From Puffinus mauretanicus (Eukaryota; Chordata; Aves; Procellariiformes; Procellariidae), in NCBI GenBank assembly GCA_023333565.1, contig JAJKFH010002646.1, positions 434,001 through 498,000 of the forward strand: a stretch of DNA of 64,000 nt, written 5' to 3'. The notes beneath the pieces are model-generated. The model did not search any database, had not been told where the DNA came from, and saw nothing but the letters and a program-made list of their open reading frames with translations. Both the position numbers and the translations under genes were made by a program. Below are positions 47,200 through 59,837 of this stretch, in pieces (within the stretch, counting starts at the first letter, position 1; each line of letters begins with the position of its first letter).

Positions 47200-49910
47200 A
47201 AACTATTATCTAGAATACTGGCCTGTATTTGAGCTGATCATCTGGCTTGTTCTTTCTCAGTACTTACTTAAACATCAGGAGCTTTCCAGTATTTTAGATG
47301 CATGTTTCAAGATGTATTAAAAATTGATTTTAACAGACAGATGTTTGTGAAAGATAGGTGTAAATTACCAGGACCTGTCAATGTATAACTGTAATGTTGT
47401 TGTCCAGCATTTTCCCAAGTTACTAATTGTCTTGAAAGTACATGATTGTGTCTTACATATTACTAACAAGCAAACCAATAATACATAATTCCTTATTTGT
47501 GATCCTCATTCTGTTTTAATGTTATCACTGTTGCTGTATTTTTACATTTTATTGTAAATGTTTTTTTACTGGAAATAAATTTTATTCAGAGAGTGCCTAA
47601 CTTAAAGCTTAATTGGAGAACACAATTTTTACCATAATATAAATAATAAATAATGACAGAACAAACAAACAAAAAATAGAATAGGACTCAGTTTCAAAGA
47701 AGAGGTTTTTGCAATGTGACTATTGTAGGCATCTATGTCCCCCAAACTTTTCATTGCCTTTAGTGATGCTGTTCACATACCCACTTAGGTAAATATCTGA
47801 GTGTCATTAGTTCATTCATAACACATCTATTTAAGGGAATATGAAACACTATATAAAAGAACGTTCCAAATATATTCCGAAAGGATGCTGGTGTATTCTG
47901 AGAAATTAAGGCTTTCAAGGTTTATCTCTGAAATAGATATCTCCTGATTGTGAGCACAAAAGAAGACTGTGTACAATTAGTATGATCAGACAATCTCTTA
48001 CTTCTGACCTAAGACATTATTTTAATAGTAACTATGGTTTAAAAAGAAAAAAAAAAGCAGATAGGGTAATCTTATTCAAAAGAAATCATATATTTTCCCC
48101 CAATATTGTACAAAATTGGCAAAGCAAAATGCATGTATATATCTTTTGCTGAAGTGTGAAAACATTGTGGCAAGGACTGTAAGTGATTTATCCTGAGACA
48201 GAAAGCATGGAAGACAGATCAACAGAAAGTATTGTAAAATTCCTTGCAGATTCTTTGTCTGATATAATTTATAAGCTGTTTACTAAAATATTAAACCCTT
48301 TTATCTTGGAAGATAAAAGACAGCCAAATTAGATTCTAGCACATAGACTTGTAGAAGAATTAGATAGCTTTGTTATTGTAATGAGGTCAGAAATAATGTT
48401 TCTTGGTTTTTATGAATTGCTAATTTAATTCTTGAGAGCAGTTTACATTCGGGAACATTCTGCAGTTCCATTTTTAGTGAAAAAAAAATCAATATTTTAT
48501 TCTCTTTCTTTAAAATATTGCTTGCAAAACATACAACTAGTTGGCTTACAAATAACAGCCTTCACTGGGGTTATCTGCCAGCTGCCAGGTTTGGATGAGG
48601 AAACATGATCAGTAATTTAGAAATGAAACACCATAATGTTGCTATGAGAACTTACCATTATGCCTAATTTTAAAAGCTTTTTTGACTATAAAACTGACCA
48701 AACTTGCTAGACAAGTAGAACTAAGCCAGTCATTGAAACATGATCTCTGCATTATTTATTCTATGATACAAGCAATATGTTTACTTTGCTATCAAAATTT
48801 TGTTTCTGAAATGAACATATATCCACTTGTCCCACCCATAACTATAATCAGGCAGAAAAACTCTATCTACAACAGAACATTAGGGGAAAGACAAATGAAT
48901 AACCATTTCTTTGAGATGTTTCCTGCAAATTCTACTGTGAAAGAAGAGTCACCATCATAATGTGATAACACTACCATACTGATGCCCAGCCTCTTTTGGT
49001 CACCTGGAGGATTTGTCCTTGGAAGACATTTTTGGAGGGGGATGTATGTTGGTGTGTATATTTGTAAATGTAAAGGAATTACATGACTTGTATACAGCTT
49101 GCACTGTATTGATACTTCTGAAATCTTCTCACAAACGTTTCAAGAAGATTGTGCATTTGGTTTGGCTTGCCTTATGAAGAGCTTGTAATCTGTGTGGTGG
49201 TGCCAAAGAGAGAAACCATATGGCCATATGCTCCTTCTGTGCACTGATGTCCAAGGAATAATTAGAATTTAAATTTCTTACACATTTACACACCCAAAAA
49301 AAAGTACAGGACAGTACAAAAAAGAAAAAAAGAGGGAGTAGGAAACACAGTGGAAAGGGAAAGAAGTAGTAAGAAATGCATCAGTATTTTTTGGTTCTTT
49401 TTAGAATGTAATTGGGTGGTTTTTTTCAAATTAGTGTAGAAATGAAAGATGTTTGCTTTACTTCGGATGCATTAAAAGGAAGTGGGAACTTTCTTGGCTG
49501 TCTCCTCCCAAAAACCTCAGAGCTAGTAACCATCATGAAAATATGTGCTAAGGTATTCAAAATATTCATCCAGAATTGTCAGATGTGACAAAATGCATGC
49601 TACCTTTCGCAACTAAAGGCTAAGAAAAATATTCCAGATTGTGTTTAATGACATAAAACACTTGAGTTCAGGTAACTGAATCAGTCTTTTCAGCTGCTAA
49701 ATCCTGAGAGTTACTGAGAATAAGAATGATCAACAAATAACCATTGCTTTCTATATATATGTTGAATAATTAATTGAAGTCAGTGCAGACTTAATTAGTT
49801 GATGGCAATAGAAAATATAATACCACAGATACAAAAATACTTTGAGCAAATAAGATTTGCTATATGGTAAGGGATGGAGTCTCAACTTATATGGACAACC
49901 TGGTGATCAC

Positions 49911-49936
49911 TTTTTTTTTTAAAAAAAAAAAAAAAA
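49911..49936. repeat. T10/A16 abutting inverted run
   Basis: Ten T immediately followed by sixteen A form a self-complementary snap-back sequence. Confidence 0.92.
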
Positions 49937-51065
49937 GAAAGAAACATTAGATCCATAAATCACAGGTGGAAAAGTCACTTTAAACTGCTTATTTTACTGA
50001 CAAGACAGTCTTACTCTCTAAATTATGTCTCCTGGGCAGAGATTCAGCTATGTAAATACCTAGCAACATGCACTTAACATGCACTGAGGCATCTGAAACA
50101 TTCAGGTGTGTAGTTCCCCAAGGGGCTAGAAGGTGCGACAGAAGATCTGCAGGAAGACCCCTGGTGTTCTGGGATGGTAGCTAGGGATCAGGCAGGATAC
50201 AGTCAGTGTTTACACACCTGAATGCTTCCTCTAGTGTTTTGCTCCTTCTCATTTAAGCATCTCAGATGATGATTTGTCAGCTTGGACTATCAGCTAATAT
50301 AGAACTTCTGCAATTCAGTCTGATTTTACAGACTCTGTCTTATTGTTCTTTTCCTTATCCTTTCAGAATAAGTTTGATCCTGTTGTCTGCTTTAGACTGG
50401 AATGGATGCAAAAGATTATTAGCAGCTGAACAGACCTTTCGTAACAGCTCAAAGGGCCAGCTGAAGTATGGAAATATAGGTTTGCCTTAGCCATGTTAAC
50501 CCCTGCACCTTGCAGAGAGAATTTTTACTTCTGCTCTCAGCATTTCACATTGTTATTTGTCTTATATAGTCTATGCCTCAACCTCATTCTGATGAAATCT
50601 ACTTCAACTTTTTCCTTCAGGTATGCATCATCAAGGTTATAATATCTTCGACCTCAGATTTTGGCTAGAGAACAGTGTACCTATGCTTTAGCACAGCTTT
50701 TCTTTCTCTTATTTTGTTTTCTTCTGCTGACTCCCTTACAGCATACTTTCATTTAATTCAAAGTGTTCAAACAAGTTCTCATACAGATAATCTCAGCAAC
50801 ATATGGTATTTATTTAAATTTTACAGAAAAATGCTTCATTTTTCATGTATTCTAACTAAATTTTTGTTTCTATAATGCTATCCCGGTAACTTTACATATA
50901 TTGTCTAATAAAATGTCTTTACTTCCCACCTTTAACCCATCCAATGTGCTGTCTTTCTACAGCTGTAAGAATTATCTTGAGTTTGTGCACATTTGTCTTT
51001 TAGGACCATGAATTGTATATGAGGAATGGGAGATGTAGCTCTAAAGAAAAAAAAAAAAAGGGATT

Positions 51066-51648
51066 TGTACTGGTTTTAGCTGGGATAGAGTTAATTTTCT
51101 TCATAGTAGCTTTCAGGGTGCTATGGTTTGGATTTATGATGAAAACACTGTTGATAACACTGGTGTTTTACCTATTGCTGAACAGTGCTTGCACAGCATC
51201 AAGGCCTTTTCCACTTCTCACACTGCCAGCGAGCAGGCTGGGGGTGCACAAGAAGTTGGGAGGGGACACAGCTGGAACAGCTGACCCCAACTGACCAAGG
51301 GATATACCACACCATATGACATCATGCTTAGCAATAAAACCTGGGGGGAAGAGTGAGGAAGGAGGGACACTGGGACTTATGGCATTTGTCTTCCCAAGTA
51401 ACTGTTATGCGTGATGAAACCCTGTTTTCCTGAAAAACGGCTAAACACCTGCCTGCCGATGGGAAGTAGTGAATGGATTTCTTATTTTGCTTTGCTTAAG
51501 CACACAGTTTTTGCTTTCCCTATTAAACTGTCTTTATCTTGACCCACGAGTTTTCTTTTACCCTTGCGATTCTCTCCCCCATCCCACTGGGGGGAATGAG
51601 CAAGCAGCTGTGTGGGGCTTAGCTGCCTGCCAGAGCTAACCCACAACA
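51066..51648 (+). mobile_element. LTR of ERV-L-like family, subfamily B
   Basis: This 583-bp plus-strand LTR starts TGTACTGGTTTTAGCTGGGA and ends CTAACCCACAACA. It matches the 2823 LTR along its length, including GGGGTGCACAAGAAGTTGGG. A TGACATCA CRE variant lies at 51317-51324. The TATA box is degraded (GCAATAAAAC). ATTAAA at 51522-51527 and the CCCACGAGTTTTC block of U5 are kept. I found no clear target duplication (GGATT left, TGATC right), and an A-run precedes the left end. No internal viral sequence adjoins it. Confidence 0.9.
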
Positions 51649-54600
51649 TGATCTTAAGAAGATAGTGTGGCATTCAGGAAAAGCCAGTACTTTTGATTTA
51701 GCTATCAAGGGCTTTGACCAGAGTTCTATAGAGCGTGAGAATAGGGGGAATAAATAGTTTCAGAATATATCTGTTATGGATTTACTTTTATATGTCTTGG
51801 TGCCAATGGGTGAGGGCAAAATCATCTGAAAGGAAGGGAGAAATCCAGAAGAAATGTGCTCTTTCCTGGAAGAGAAAAATAAACCTCCTTTATTTCATTT
51901 CTGAGAAAAGTCTAGATAATTTCTGAAGAAAAAAATTACAGTTAATCTGCATTGCCTCTTTCGTAGGATTACGCTACGACCCTGCTATAAGAAGTTGTGT
52001 AGAAGAAGTGGAGTGGATGGTCTCATACAGCTATCACTTGTTGAATGCAAGACGTCAAGGACCAGTCCCTGGTCTGTAGGCCAAATGGCTTAGACTGGCT
52101 CCCACACATGCTGTTTAGGATTAACTATGCTCTAGAGCAAACTGGGCTACAGCCCATGGCAATTGGCTCTCCTCTGGTGCTTTGTGGTGCCCCCTAAAGT
52201 GTATTTTTTTCCCCTATGCTTTTTCAGTTCAAAGTGCTTGAAACAACATGAAAAGGGTGTTGCAGGCCACCAGGCTTTTGTAGCACAAAACAATGCATAT
52301 GCTGGGTGCTCTAGCAAGCGCTACAGGGGCAGTACAGCAGCACCATGGAAGGAGGGAGCAGCCAAAACTAGTGCAGAATCCACTGTGCTAGCTTTTTATT
52401 TTCTTTTTCTTTTTCTTTTTTTTTCTTTTTTTTTTTTTTCTTTTTTTTTTTTTTTAAGAGGAAATGGAGAAACATTACTAGCCCTTGTCTGGAAGAAACC
52501 TAATTGTAGTGATCTGGATGACAGCTGGGAAGCAAGCTGACAATTAAGCAGTATGGACAGACAAAGGTTCAGTGCTTGAGTTTGCTCCCTGGTGAATGTA
52601 ATTGTCATTGTAGATATACCCATCTACCTCTATCAAAGTCAACTGTGTGGCATGTGCCACCTAAATGGAACATACCTGCAGAGGGGGGTATGCAGACATC
52701 AATTCAAAAGTACATTTCCTATACTAAAACTGTTTCCATAAAGTCTGAACCTAGAAGAATGCTGTCATTTAATCTATACACACTATGCCTGTCATTCTTC
52801 AATAGCTTTGTACCTACCTATGTAAGTTATGCCCAACTTAATCATCTGGAACAGCTCATGCTAAGGCACACTTTGTTTCCATGTGATTTCTGAAATGCAG
52901 AAACCTTTCCATATGGCTATCACTTAGTAATTTACTTTGAATTCCTTTATCCTCTTCCCTTAACCAGGACGAAAATAGTGCTAGGAAATATTTTAGGAAT
53001 TTCATCTTTTTTCAGGTGACTATCAGTGACAGTTTTAGATGTAAGAAGCATTCCCAGGAAAGCTTCTTGATTCAAGAGCTCAACAGTTTTTGTTCTTCCC
53101 TTAATAAAAATGCACTCTGCAAGCAGTGGGCTATGTTTATTTATGCTATAGTACCCCTGGGTTACACAGGGGTCAAATTTATGCCACATATGTAAGCTCC
53201 CATGAGGATCTTCACTGACATTGTAATAAGGCAAATTTCACTCTGAATGGCAAACATGATTAATATGTGTACTATGACCACTTTTCACCGTTAACCACTC
53301 ATCTGTCATCAACTTTCACAGAAAAAGGTGGAGAATCAGAGAAACAGACTTAAGCAGATTTGATCACACAGACTTTTAATGACAGGACATTCATCTGTAG
53401 CAAGCTTGAAGTGGTGAGGAAGCAGTTCAGTTTTATTAAAGCAAAATTCGAACACTTCTCTGTGATGGTGAAGCTGTAACAAGCAATGTTATATGAATTT
53501 ACCACATACCAGAAGGACAAAATATATTTTAAAAAATCTGTTAATAATTATTCAACAGTGATTTTTAAAGTGTTAAATTAAACAACCCTACAATTGTAGT
53601 ATTTATTCAGTTAAGGTTTTATCTACTCATTGTAGAATTTTTGCTGCATATTTTTGGTAAATATTATGGGTATGATCATATAATCAAATGCACTTGTATT
53701 TCCATGGCTTAACAAGCTACTGCCTAGCAACTGAGCCAGCTGACCACATTCTTGATCTTAATCAGTGCCAAATATAAGTCACATATGTTGGCCTCCATTG
53801 TATTTCATTATATAATGTAGGCACAAAAGAATTTTTGATATTGTAAATGCACTTGCAATAAAATTAAGAAAAAAACCCCTTATCTTATGAAAGAGGCAGA
53901 GCTATTTACTTGTCTAAGCTGAATACCTGGCTTAAAAATCTACATTTTACATCTAACGATAGCTTTTGTTTATTTAAACAGTTAAAAATATTTGATCAAC
54001 ATGTCTTTCAAAAGCTTGGCAAAGTAGTGTGGTTTATTATTAGGTAAGTTTCATATATGAAGGAGGGTCTAACCTTTGTAAAGAGTTTGTTTTACTTCCA
54101 TGAGTAGTAAGTAATAATTTTTTAATGAGATCGTATACCTACATGAATATAGGAAGAATTACAGCATGGCCAAAATAGTATGTGATTGTTCTATTATTTT
54201 CCCCAAGGCAACAAAATAATATAATGTAATGAGTGATAATGAGAAAAAAAATATTTCTCTCATATTTGGGCTTAAAAATTATTCTCTGATATCATACACC
54301 AAAACTAAGGAAAAGTATGCATATGAAAGCATATCTTGATTATACTTCATGTTTAGCTGAAACCAATGAAACCCCCTGCCTGCTAGCTTCAAACAGCCAC
54401 TCAAAGAGATGTGATTCTCTCTAGTAAGTGGTGAATAACTACTGGAGTTTTAAAAGGCGATATCTAAGGCAAATATGTAGTTGTATATATTATTTATGAA
54501 AACATTTTATCTGACATTTAGGGATATGTTAGTACAATGATTGTAGAACATGGTAGGCAAGTAATCACATCTCCTGGAGGTTTTTCTATCAGGAACAGTA

Positions 54601-56634
54601 AAACTTTAAACACAATTTCAAAGATCTTCACTTTGCAGAAAAGATTCTCAACTATTTTAATAGAAAAGGCTTTAGCCATAAAGATTTTACACCACTTATA
54701 GGATTATTATATCTGTGACTTACACGAAAAGCATTACACAACATATATTTTATTTTACCTTAAAATTGCTATTGATCAACAGTATTTTCAGCATGCTGTA
54801 GCACATTCAACCCAAAGCCAGAGGCAAGAACAAGGAGAGGCAACAGGGCACATGTATTTTAAAGAAAAAGTTACCTGTGTAAAAGGAAGTTCTTATCAAA
54901 CCAAGAGGCTAAGTCCTCATTGTACATGCGCTAGCCCTTCAGCTTCTGACACATACATCTTCAAATCGATTTCATTTTTCTTTAGATGGTGTAACGTGTA
55001 GGCTTCCTTTTGCATTAGTTGTATCACAGTATCAGTTGCCCCTTTTATATTCCGTTAACACAGCTTTTTTAATTATTCCTTTAACATAGGCTTTTTAATA
55101 TCATTTTCTCCACACTTCAAAATGTCCTTCCGTGTTGCTGTCTTCTCTTTTTTAAGGTCTTTTTTCTATACAGGGGCACCAAATGCACCTTACTCAGTAT
55201 TTTGGTATTATGCTTGTTTTCCATCCATTCTCTCAAGCTACATTACTAATATTACTTTACAATTTGGCTGCCTTAAATCTTGAAAGTTCACCTATGTCAA
55301 AACCAAGTTTTCGTAAATACCCATTGAGACCAATGAGGTATGTACAGGATCTTCACTGTATTCTGTGACAGTCCCTCTGCAGCAGAACTCTGCCTCTGGT
55401 GCTGACTGCTTTTAGGATCTTCAGGACAATTTGGAAAGTCAGCCTACATTTCTGTCACATTATGTTATAGTAAGGGAGATGAAAGTGGCAAAATAAAGGG
55501 AATAATAAGTGCTATAACTTGTGGCATCCAGATCGTCAGGGCTTTGGCAGGTCTTTTACCTTCTATCTGAAAGCCTGTTTAAAGTTTTTAAATATTTTTT
55601 TTTAAAAGATTACATAGTGTTCAAGGAATTTTATTCACATATTTTGGCCAGCCAAAGGAATATTTCAAATGTTCACTAACATGGTTAATTAATCAACTCT
55701 TCACATCCCCAGTAATCACCAATTCCAATAAACTTACCAGCATCCAGTTGGTCTTTGCTACTACTGATAGCATAACTATCCATCTATATAATGAACTTGC
55801 AGAAGAAGAAATACAGGCAGCTTTGATGAACAAATCTATTAAAGATATTCCTAGAGAAACGTGACTTATTTAAGTACGCTGCATCAATGCCTTTAAATGA
55901 AGTAGTCTCTCAAGTCATAAGTATTCTGATACTTGAAAATTACTCTTGGCAAAAGGCACTTTCCTTCCAATTCAAACAAGACAAAATTCTACTAACTCTA
56001 AATATATTGGCATAATCAACTAGGTCTTTCTTTAAAAGACAATGGGCATTGTTTATCTACTTTTTGGAGGATAAAATTTTAATATAGCTTATGATTTCTG
56101 CCATAAAACTATTCAACGTTAACATAGGCATACCTGTAAGCTACTTTGTAGGGTCCTGCAACTAATATTTAAAGGGTTCTTAAGCATCTTTGAAATTGTA
56201 CCTTTCTTCCCACCTATAATTTTGTTCTCTGTGCTTTGGAAATTCATAAAAAACAGAAACATATCATGATGGGATTAATTGGGTGCTCTATTTGTGCATT
56301 TCCTTTATGGGAATTCCTATGGCATGGGTTATCATCAGAGAAGGTAAAAGAGAGACAGACAGGATCTTCTCTGAGACTCAACAGCTTGAAGAACCCCCAC
56401 TATCATAGTAAATGCAACCGCTGGAGAAAGTGTAGGATAGAAGCTGGTGACTTCTGGTACCAAGAGAAAAGCTCCTGCCCCACCTAAGGGCTTACAAATG
56501 TAAGACAGATTCACACCCCTCAAAGTTGAAAAGAAGCCAAATGTGCCTACAAGCAAAGAACCTAGTTCACCTAACCCTAAACCATGTAATACTACCAGGA
56601 AGAAATGGTGAGTCATCATAATGGGTAACCCCCT
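51649..56634. other. AT-rich gene-free interval
   Basis: About 5 kb with no recognisable exon. It holds a 63-bp T/C tract at 52393-52455. Sequence around 52080-52380 is more GC-balanced and carries a 125-codon ORF that runs into that tract and has no recognisable domain. Confidence 0.5.
52393..52455. repeat. 63-bp polypyrimidine tract
   Basis: Almost pure T with C roughly every 6-16 bases and one A. On the minus strand it is an A/G run. Such mirror-like homopurine-homopyrimidine DNA can form triplex structures. It could also be a decayed poly-A tail of a minus-strand retrocopy, but no parent sequence is recognisable next to it. Confidence 0.85.
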
Positions 56635-58738
56635 GCTGCAGGGAAGATCTGCTCGGAAGAGACCCATGGGATAAGGCTCTGGAGGGAAGGGAGGCCCGAG
56701 AAAGCTGGTTAATATTCAAGGATCGCCTCCTCCAAGCTCAAAAGAATTCTATTCCAACACACACAAAGTCAGGCAAAAATTCCGGGAGGCCTGCGTGAAT
56801 GAACAAATTGCTCCTAGCCAAACTCAAACACAAAAAGAAAGCATACAGAAAGTGGAAGCAAGGACAGGTAAGCTGGGGGGAGTACAGAAACACTGTCCGA
56901 GCATCCAGGGATGAAATTAGGAAAGCTAAAGCCCACATGAAACTGAATCTGGCCAGGGATGTCAAAAACAGCAAGAAGGGCTTCTATAAGTACATAGGTG
57001 ACAAAAGGAAGACAGGGGAAAATGTGGGCCTATTACTTAACAAGACGGGGAACCTAGTAACACAGGACATGGAAAAGGCTGAAGTACTGAATGCTCTTTG
57101 CCTCAGTCTTTACTAGCAAGACTGGCCTTCAGGAATCCTAGGTCCCAGAGACCACAGGGAAAGGCTGGAGCAAAGAAGATGTACACCTGGTGGAAGAAGA
57201 CCGGGTCAGGGAATACTTAAGCAAACTGAGTATACATAAGTCCATGGGCCCTGATGGGATACATCGACAAGTGCTGAGGAAGCTGGCAGATGTCATTGCA
57301 AGGCCACTCTTGAAAATCTTTTATCAATTATGGCAACTGGGAATCGTACCTGGAGACTGGAGGAAAGCAAATGTCACTCCTATCTTTAAGAAGGACAAGG
57401 AGGCCCCGGGAGCTGCAGGCCAGTCAGCTTCACCTCGATCCCTGGGAAGGTGATGGAGCAACTGATCCTGGAAACCATTTCCAGGCACATTAAGGACAAG
57501 AAAATCATCAGGACTAGTCAGGAGTTCACTAAGGGGAAGTCATGCTTGACCAACTTGATACACTTCTACAATTAAATAGTAGACAAGGGGAGAGCAGTAG
57601 ATATTGTCTACCTGGACTTCAGTAAGGCCTTTGACATTGTCTTCCCTAAGATCCTCATAGACTAGCTGTTGATCTATGGTCTGGATAAGCAGAGAGTGAG
57701 GTGTTAAAAACTGGTTGAATGGCCAGGCCCAGAGAGTAGTGATCAGTGGCATGAAATCTCATTGGAGTCCAGTTAATAGCAGTGTACACCAGGGGTCAAC
57801 ACTGGGTCTAATTTTGTTCAAAATCTTTATTAATGGTCTGAATGAGAGAGCAGAGTGTACCCTCAGCAAGTCTGCTGGTGACACAAGAATGGGAGGAGTG
57901 GCTGGTATGCCAGAGGGTTGTGCTGCCATCCAGAGGGACCTTGACAGGCTGGAGAAATGGGCTGACAGGAACCTCACAAATTTTAACACGGAGAAGTGCA
58001 AAGTCTTGCACCTGGGGAGGAACAACTCCACACAACCCAGCTGGAAAGCAGCTTTCCAGAAAAGGACCTGGGCATCCTGGTAGAAACCAAGTTGAACATG
58101 AGCCAGCAATGTGCTCTTGCAGTAAAGGTGGCTCATGGTATCCTGGGCTGCGTTAGACAAAAATGTTGCCAGAAGGTCGAGGGAGGTGATCCTTCCCCTC
58201 TGATCAGCACTGGCGAGGCCACACCTGGAGTGCTGTGTCCAGTTCTGGGCTCCTCAGTATGAGAGACAGGGACATACTGCAGACAGTCCAAAAAAGGGCC
58301 ACAAAGATGACTAAGGAGCTGGAGCATCTCTCCTATGACAAAAGGCTGAGAGAGCTGGGACTGTTCGGCCTGGAGAAGAGAAAGCTCAGAGGGGATCTTA
58401 TCAATGTGTATAAATGCCCGAAGGGAGGGTGTAAAAAGGACAGAGTCAGGCTCTTTTCAGTGGTGCACAGTGACAGGACCAGAGGCATTGTGCAGAAACT
58501 GAAACAAAGGACGTGCCAACTGAACATCAGGAAACACTTTTTCACTGTGAGGGTAGCCGAGAACTGACACAGGTTGCCCAGGGAGGTTGTGGAGTCTCCC
58601 TCCTTACAGATATTCAAAAGCCATCTGGATATGGTCCTGCGCAACTGGCTCTCAGTGTCCTTGCTTGATTTGGGGGGGTTGGACCAGATGACCTCCAGAG
58701 GTCCCTTCCAACCCCAACCATTCTGTGATTTTGCGATA
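56635..58738 (+). mobile_element. CR1 retrotransposon, 3' 2.1 kb, longest copy here
   Basis: A plus-strand CR1 running from the linker before the reverse transcriptase to the 3' end. The start is approximate: GAGACCCATGGGATAAGGCT near 56660 is the first clearly CR1-like word. Coding landmarks follow in order, then the 3' untranslated CAGAGGTCCCTTCCAACCCC and a decayed ATTCTGTGAT tail near 58720-58738. Compared with the minus-strand copies it is more diverged (tail decay, lost catalytic residue, several in-frame stops), so it is probably an older insertion or another CR1 subfamily. Confidence 0.95.
56700..58660 (+). pseudogene. CR1 ORF2 remnant: linker, reverse transcriptase, C-terminus
   Basis: Readable pieces in order: the linker with [14 protein letters not shown] and [15 protein letters not shown] (56799-57116); the start of the polymerase with KSMGPDGIHRQVLRKLAD and [12 protein letters not shown] (57190-57453); YLDFSKAFD at 57609-57635 in another frame; GSTLGLILFKIFINGLNE and the active-site region (57715-58083); the C-terminal LRELGLFGLEKRKLRGDLI and IRKHFFTVRVAEN (58235-58567). 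At the catalytic box the usual FADD reads SAGD, so one catalytic Asp is lost. At least three frame changes and several stops separate the pieces. It is inactive. Confidence 0.92.
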
Positions 58739-59660
58739 ATTCCTTCCTCACTCATTCTACCTATTTAGATAAGGTTACTGTCTCCCACCTCACAGACAGG
58801 AGCTATGAACTTGGACCATGCCAGCTGGTAGAACCCCTGGTGGCTTTTCAAATAACTCTTTGGAGATAGACAAATCTTGGCTTTTCCATAGACAAATTCT
58901 AATTCACTGGACATCTGTCATCTGGTAAGTTAAAGCAGCACATATTCTACTTTCTGAGCTACCTTGCCTGGTCCTGACAATGGGTAACACTTTTTTATAT
59001 AAAGATGCTCTCAACAGAACAGGACAAATTTATATCTCCCTGCCAAGTACATAGTCATCCAGTGGCTCACCTGAGCTTCTCCAGCCAGTTCCTCCTTAAC
59101 CTATTAATCAAAAAAGTGAGGTTGCTTTTAATGGGGGCACAGCCATTTCTTCTTAGCAAAATAACGGATCTTCTACCATTGAGGCTATTCCGCTCATTTA
59201 CTCAAATTATAGCTTCATCATAAATCACTCCAATTAAGGGACCTATTTTCTTCTTTTAGTTATTTAAAGCAGAGGGATTTTTGCTATAATGACTTGCAAC
59301 ATAGATTTGTCGTTTTCATTTTTTCTTTCTTTTCTGTTCCTTGGTACTCTTTCTGGGTGCTGTTTCCTCCTGCAGGACTTCTCCTGAAAACAGTATAGCA
59401 AAAAGCCAGCATGTACAGTCCCACAGGGCACATGAGATTACAAAGAATTCCTGCTTTATACTACAACATAGGAAGCCAGTTTTATACCAGGAAAAACCCA
59501 TGACATAGTTCTCCACATTTGGAAGCATAAAGACATACTTGACAGTCACAATTTGGCCCCATTATTAAGATGAAGAAATATTTACAGCTGGCCATGGCAA
59601 CGTATTACTGTCTAACATTTCTAGTACCTCTTAGTCTGTACCTTTGCAAATATTCTGTGA
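58739..59660. other. AT-rich spacer, no gene seen
   Basis: Unique-looking sequence between the CR1 tail and the SINE. No exon or RNA gene is recognisable. Confidence 0.45.
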
Positions 59661-59837
59661 GTTGAGCCTTACAACGTCCTCATAGATCATGTAAATATCT
59701 CATTTGAAAGATGAATAACCTTAGGCACAAAGCTCTCAAATGATTTGCCCGAAGTCACACAGCAAGTAAGTGACAGAGAATAAAACCTAGGAATATTGAT
59801 TCTCAATTCTGTATTCTAGCCACTAAACTCACTCTTT
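59661..59837 (+). mobile_element. Ancient MIR-type SINE fragment
   Basis: The core reads like a MIR element in plus orientation: GATGAATAACCTTAGGCACA, then TGATTTGCCCGAAGTCACAC followed by AGCAAGTAAGTGACAGAG, and a 3' part with TATTCTAGCCACTAAACTCAC. MIRs are tRNA-derived SINEs that spread before mammals and sauropsids separated or soon after, and survive in birds only as diverged pieces. The 5' tRNA-like head is not recognisable. The order and spacing of the conserved words make chance unlikely. Confidence 0.8.

Larger units (their letters stand above)
43729..51065. other. Long AT-rich gene-free interval
   Basis: About 7.3 kb of AT-rich sequence with no exon that I recognise. It holds a G-run at 45120-45147, a (GTTT)n stretch at 47171-47199 and a T10/A16 inverted run at 49911-49936. 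Around 50040-50230 the sequence has words resembling an old repeat (TACCTAGCAACATGC, GGCATCTGAAAC) but no ends. Confidence 0.5.
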
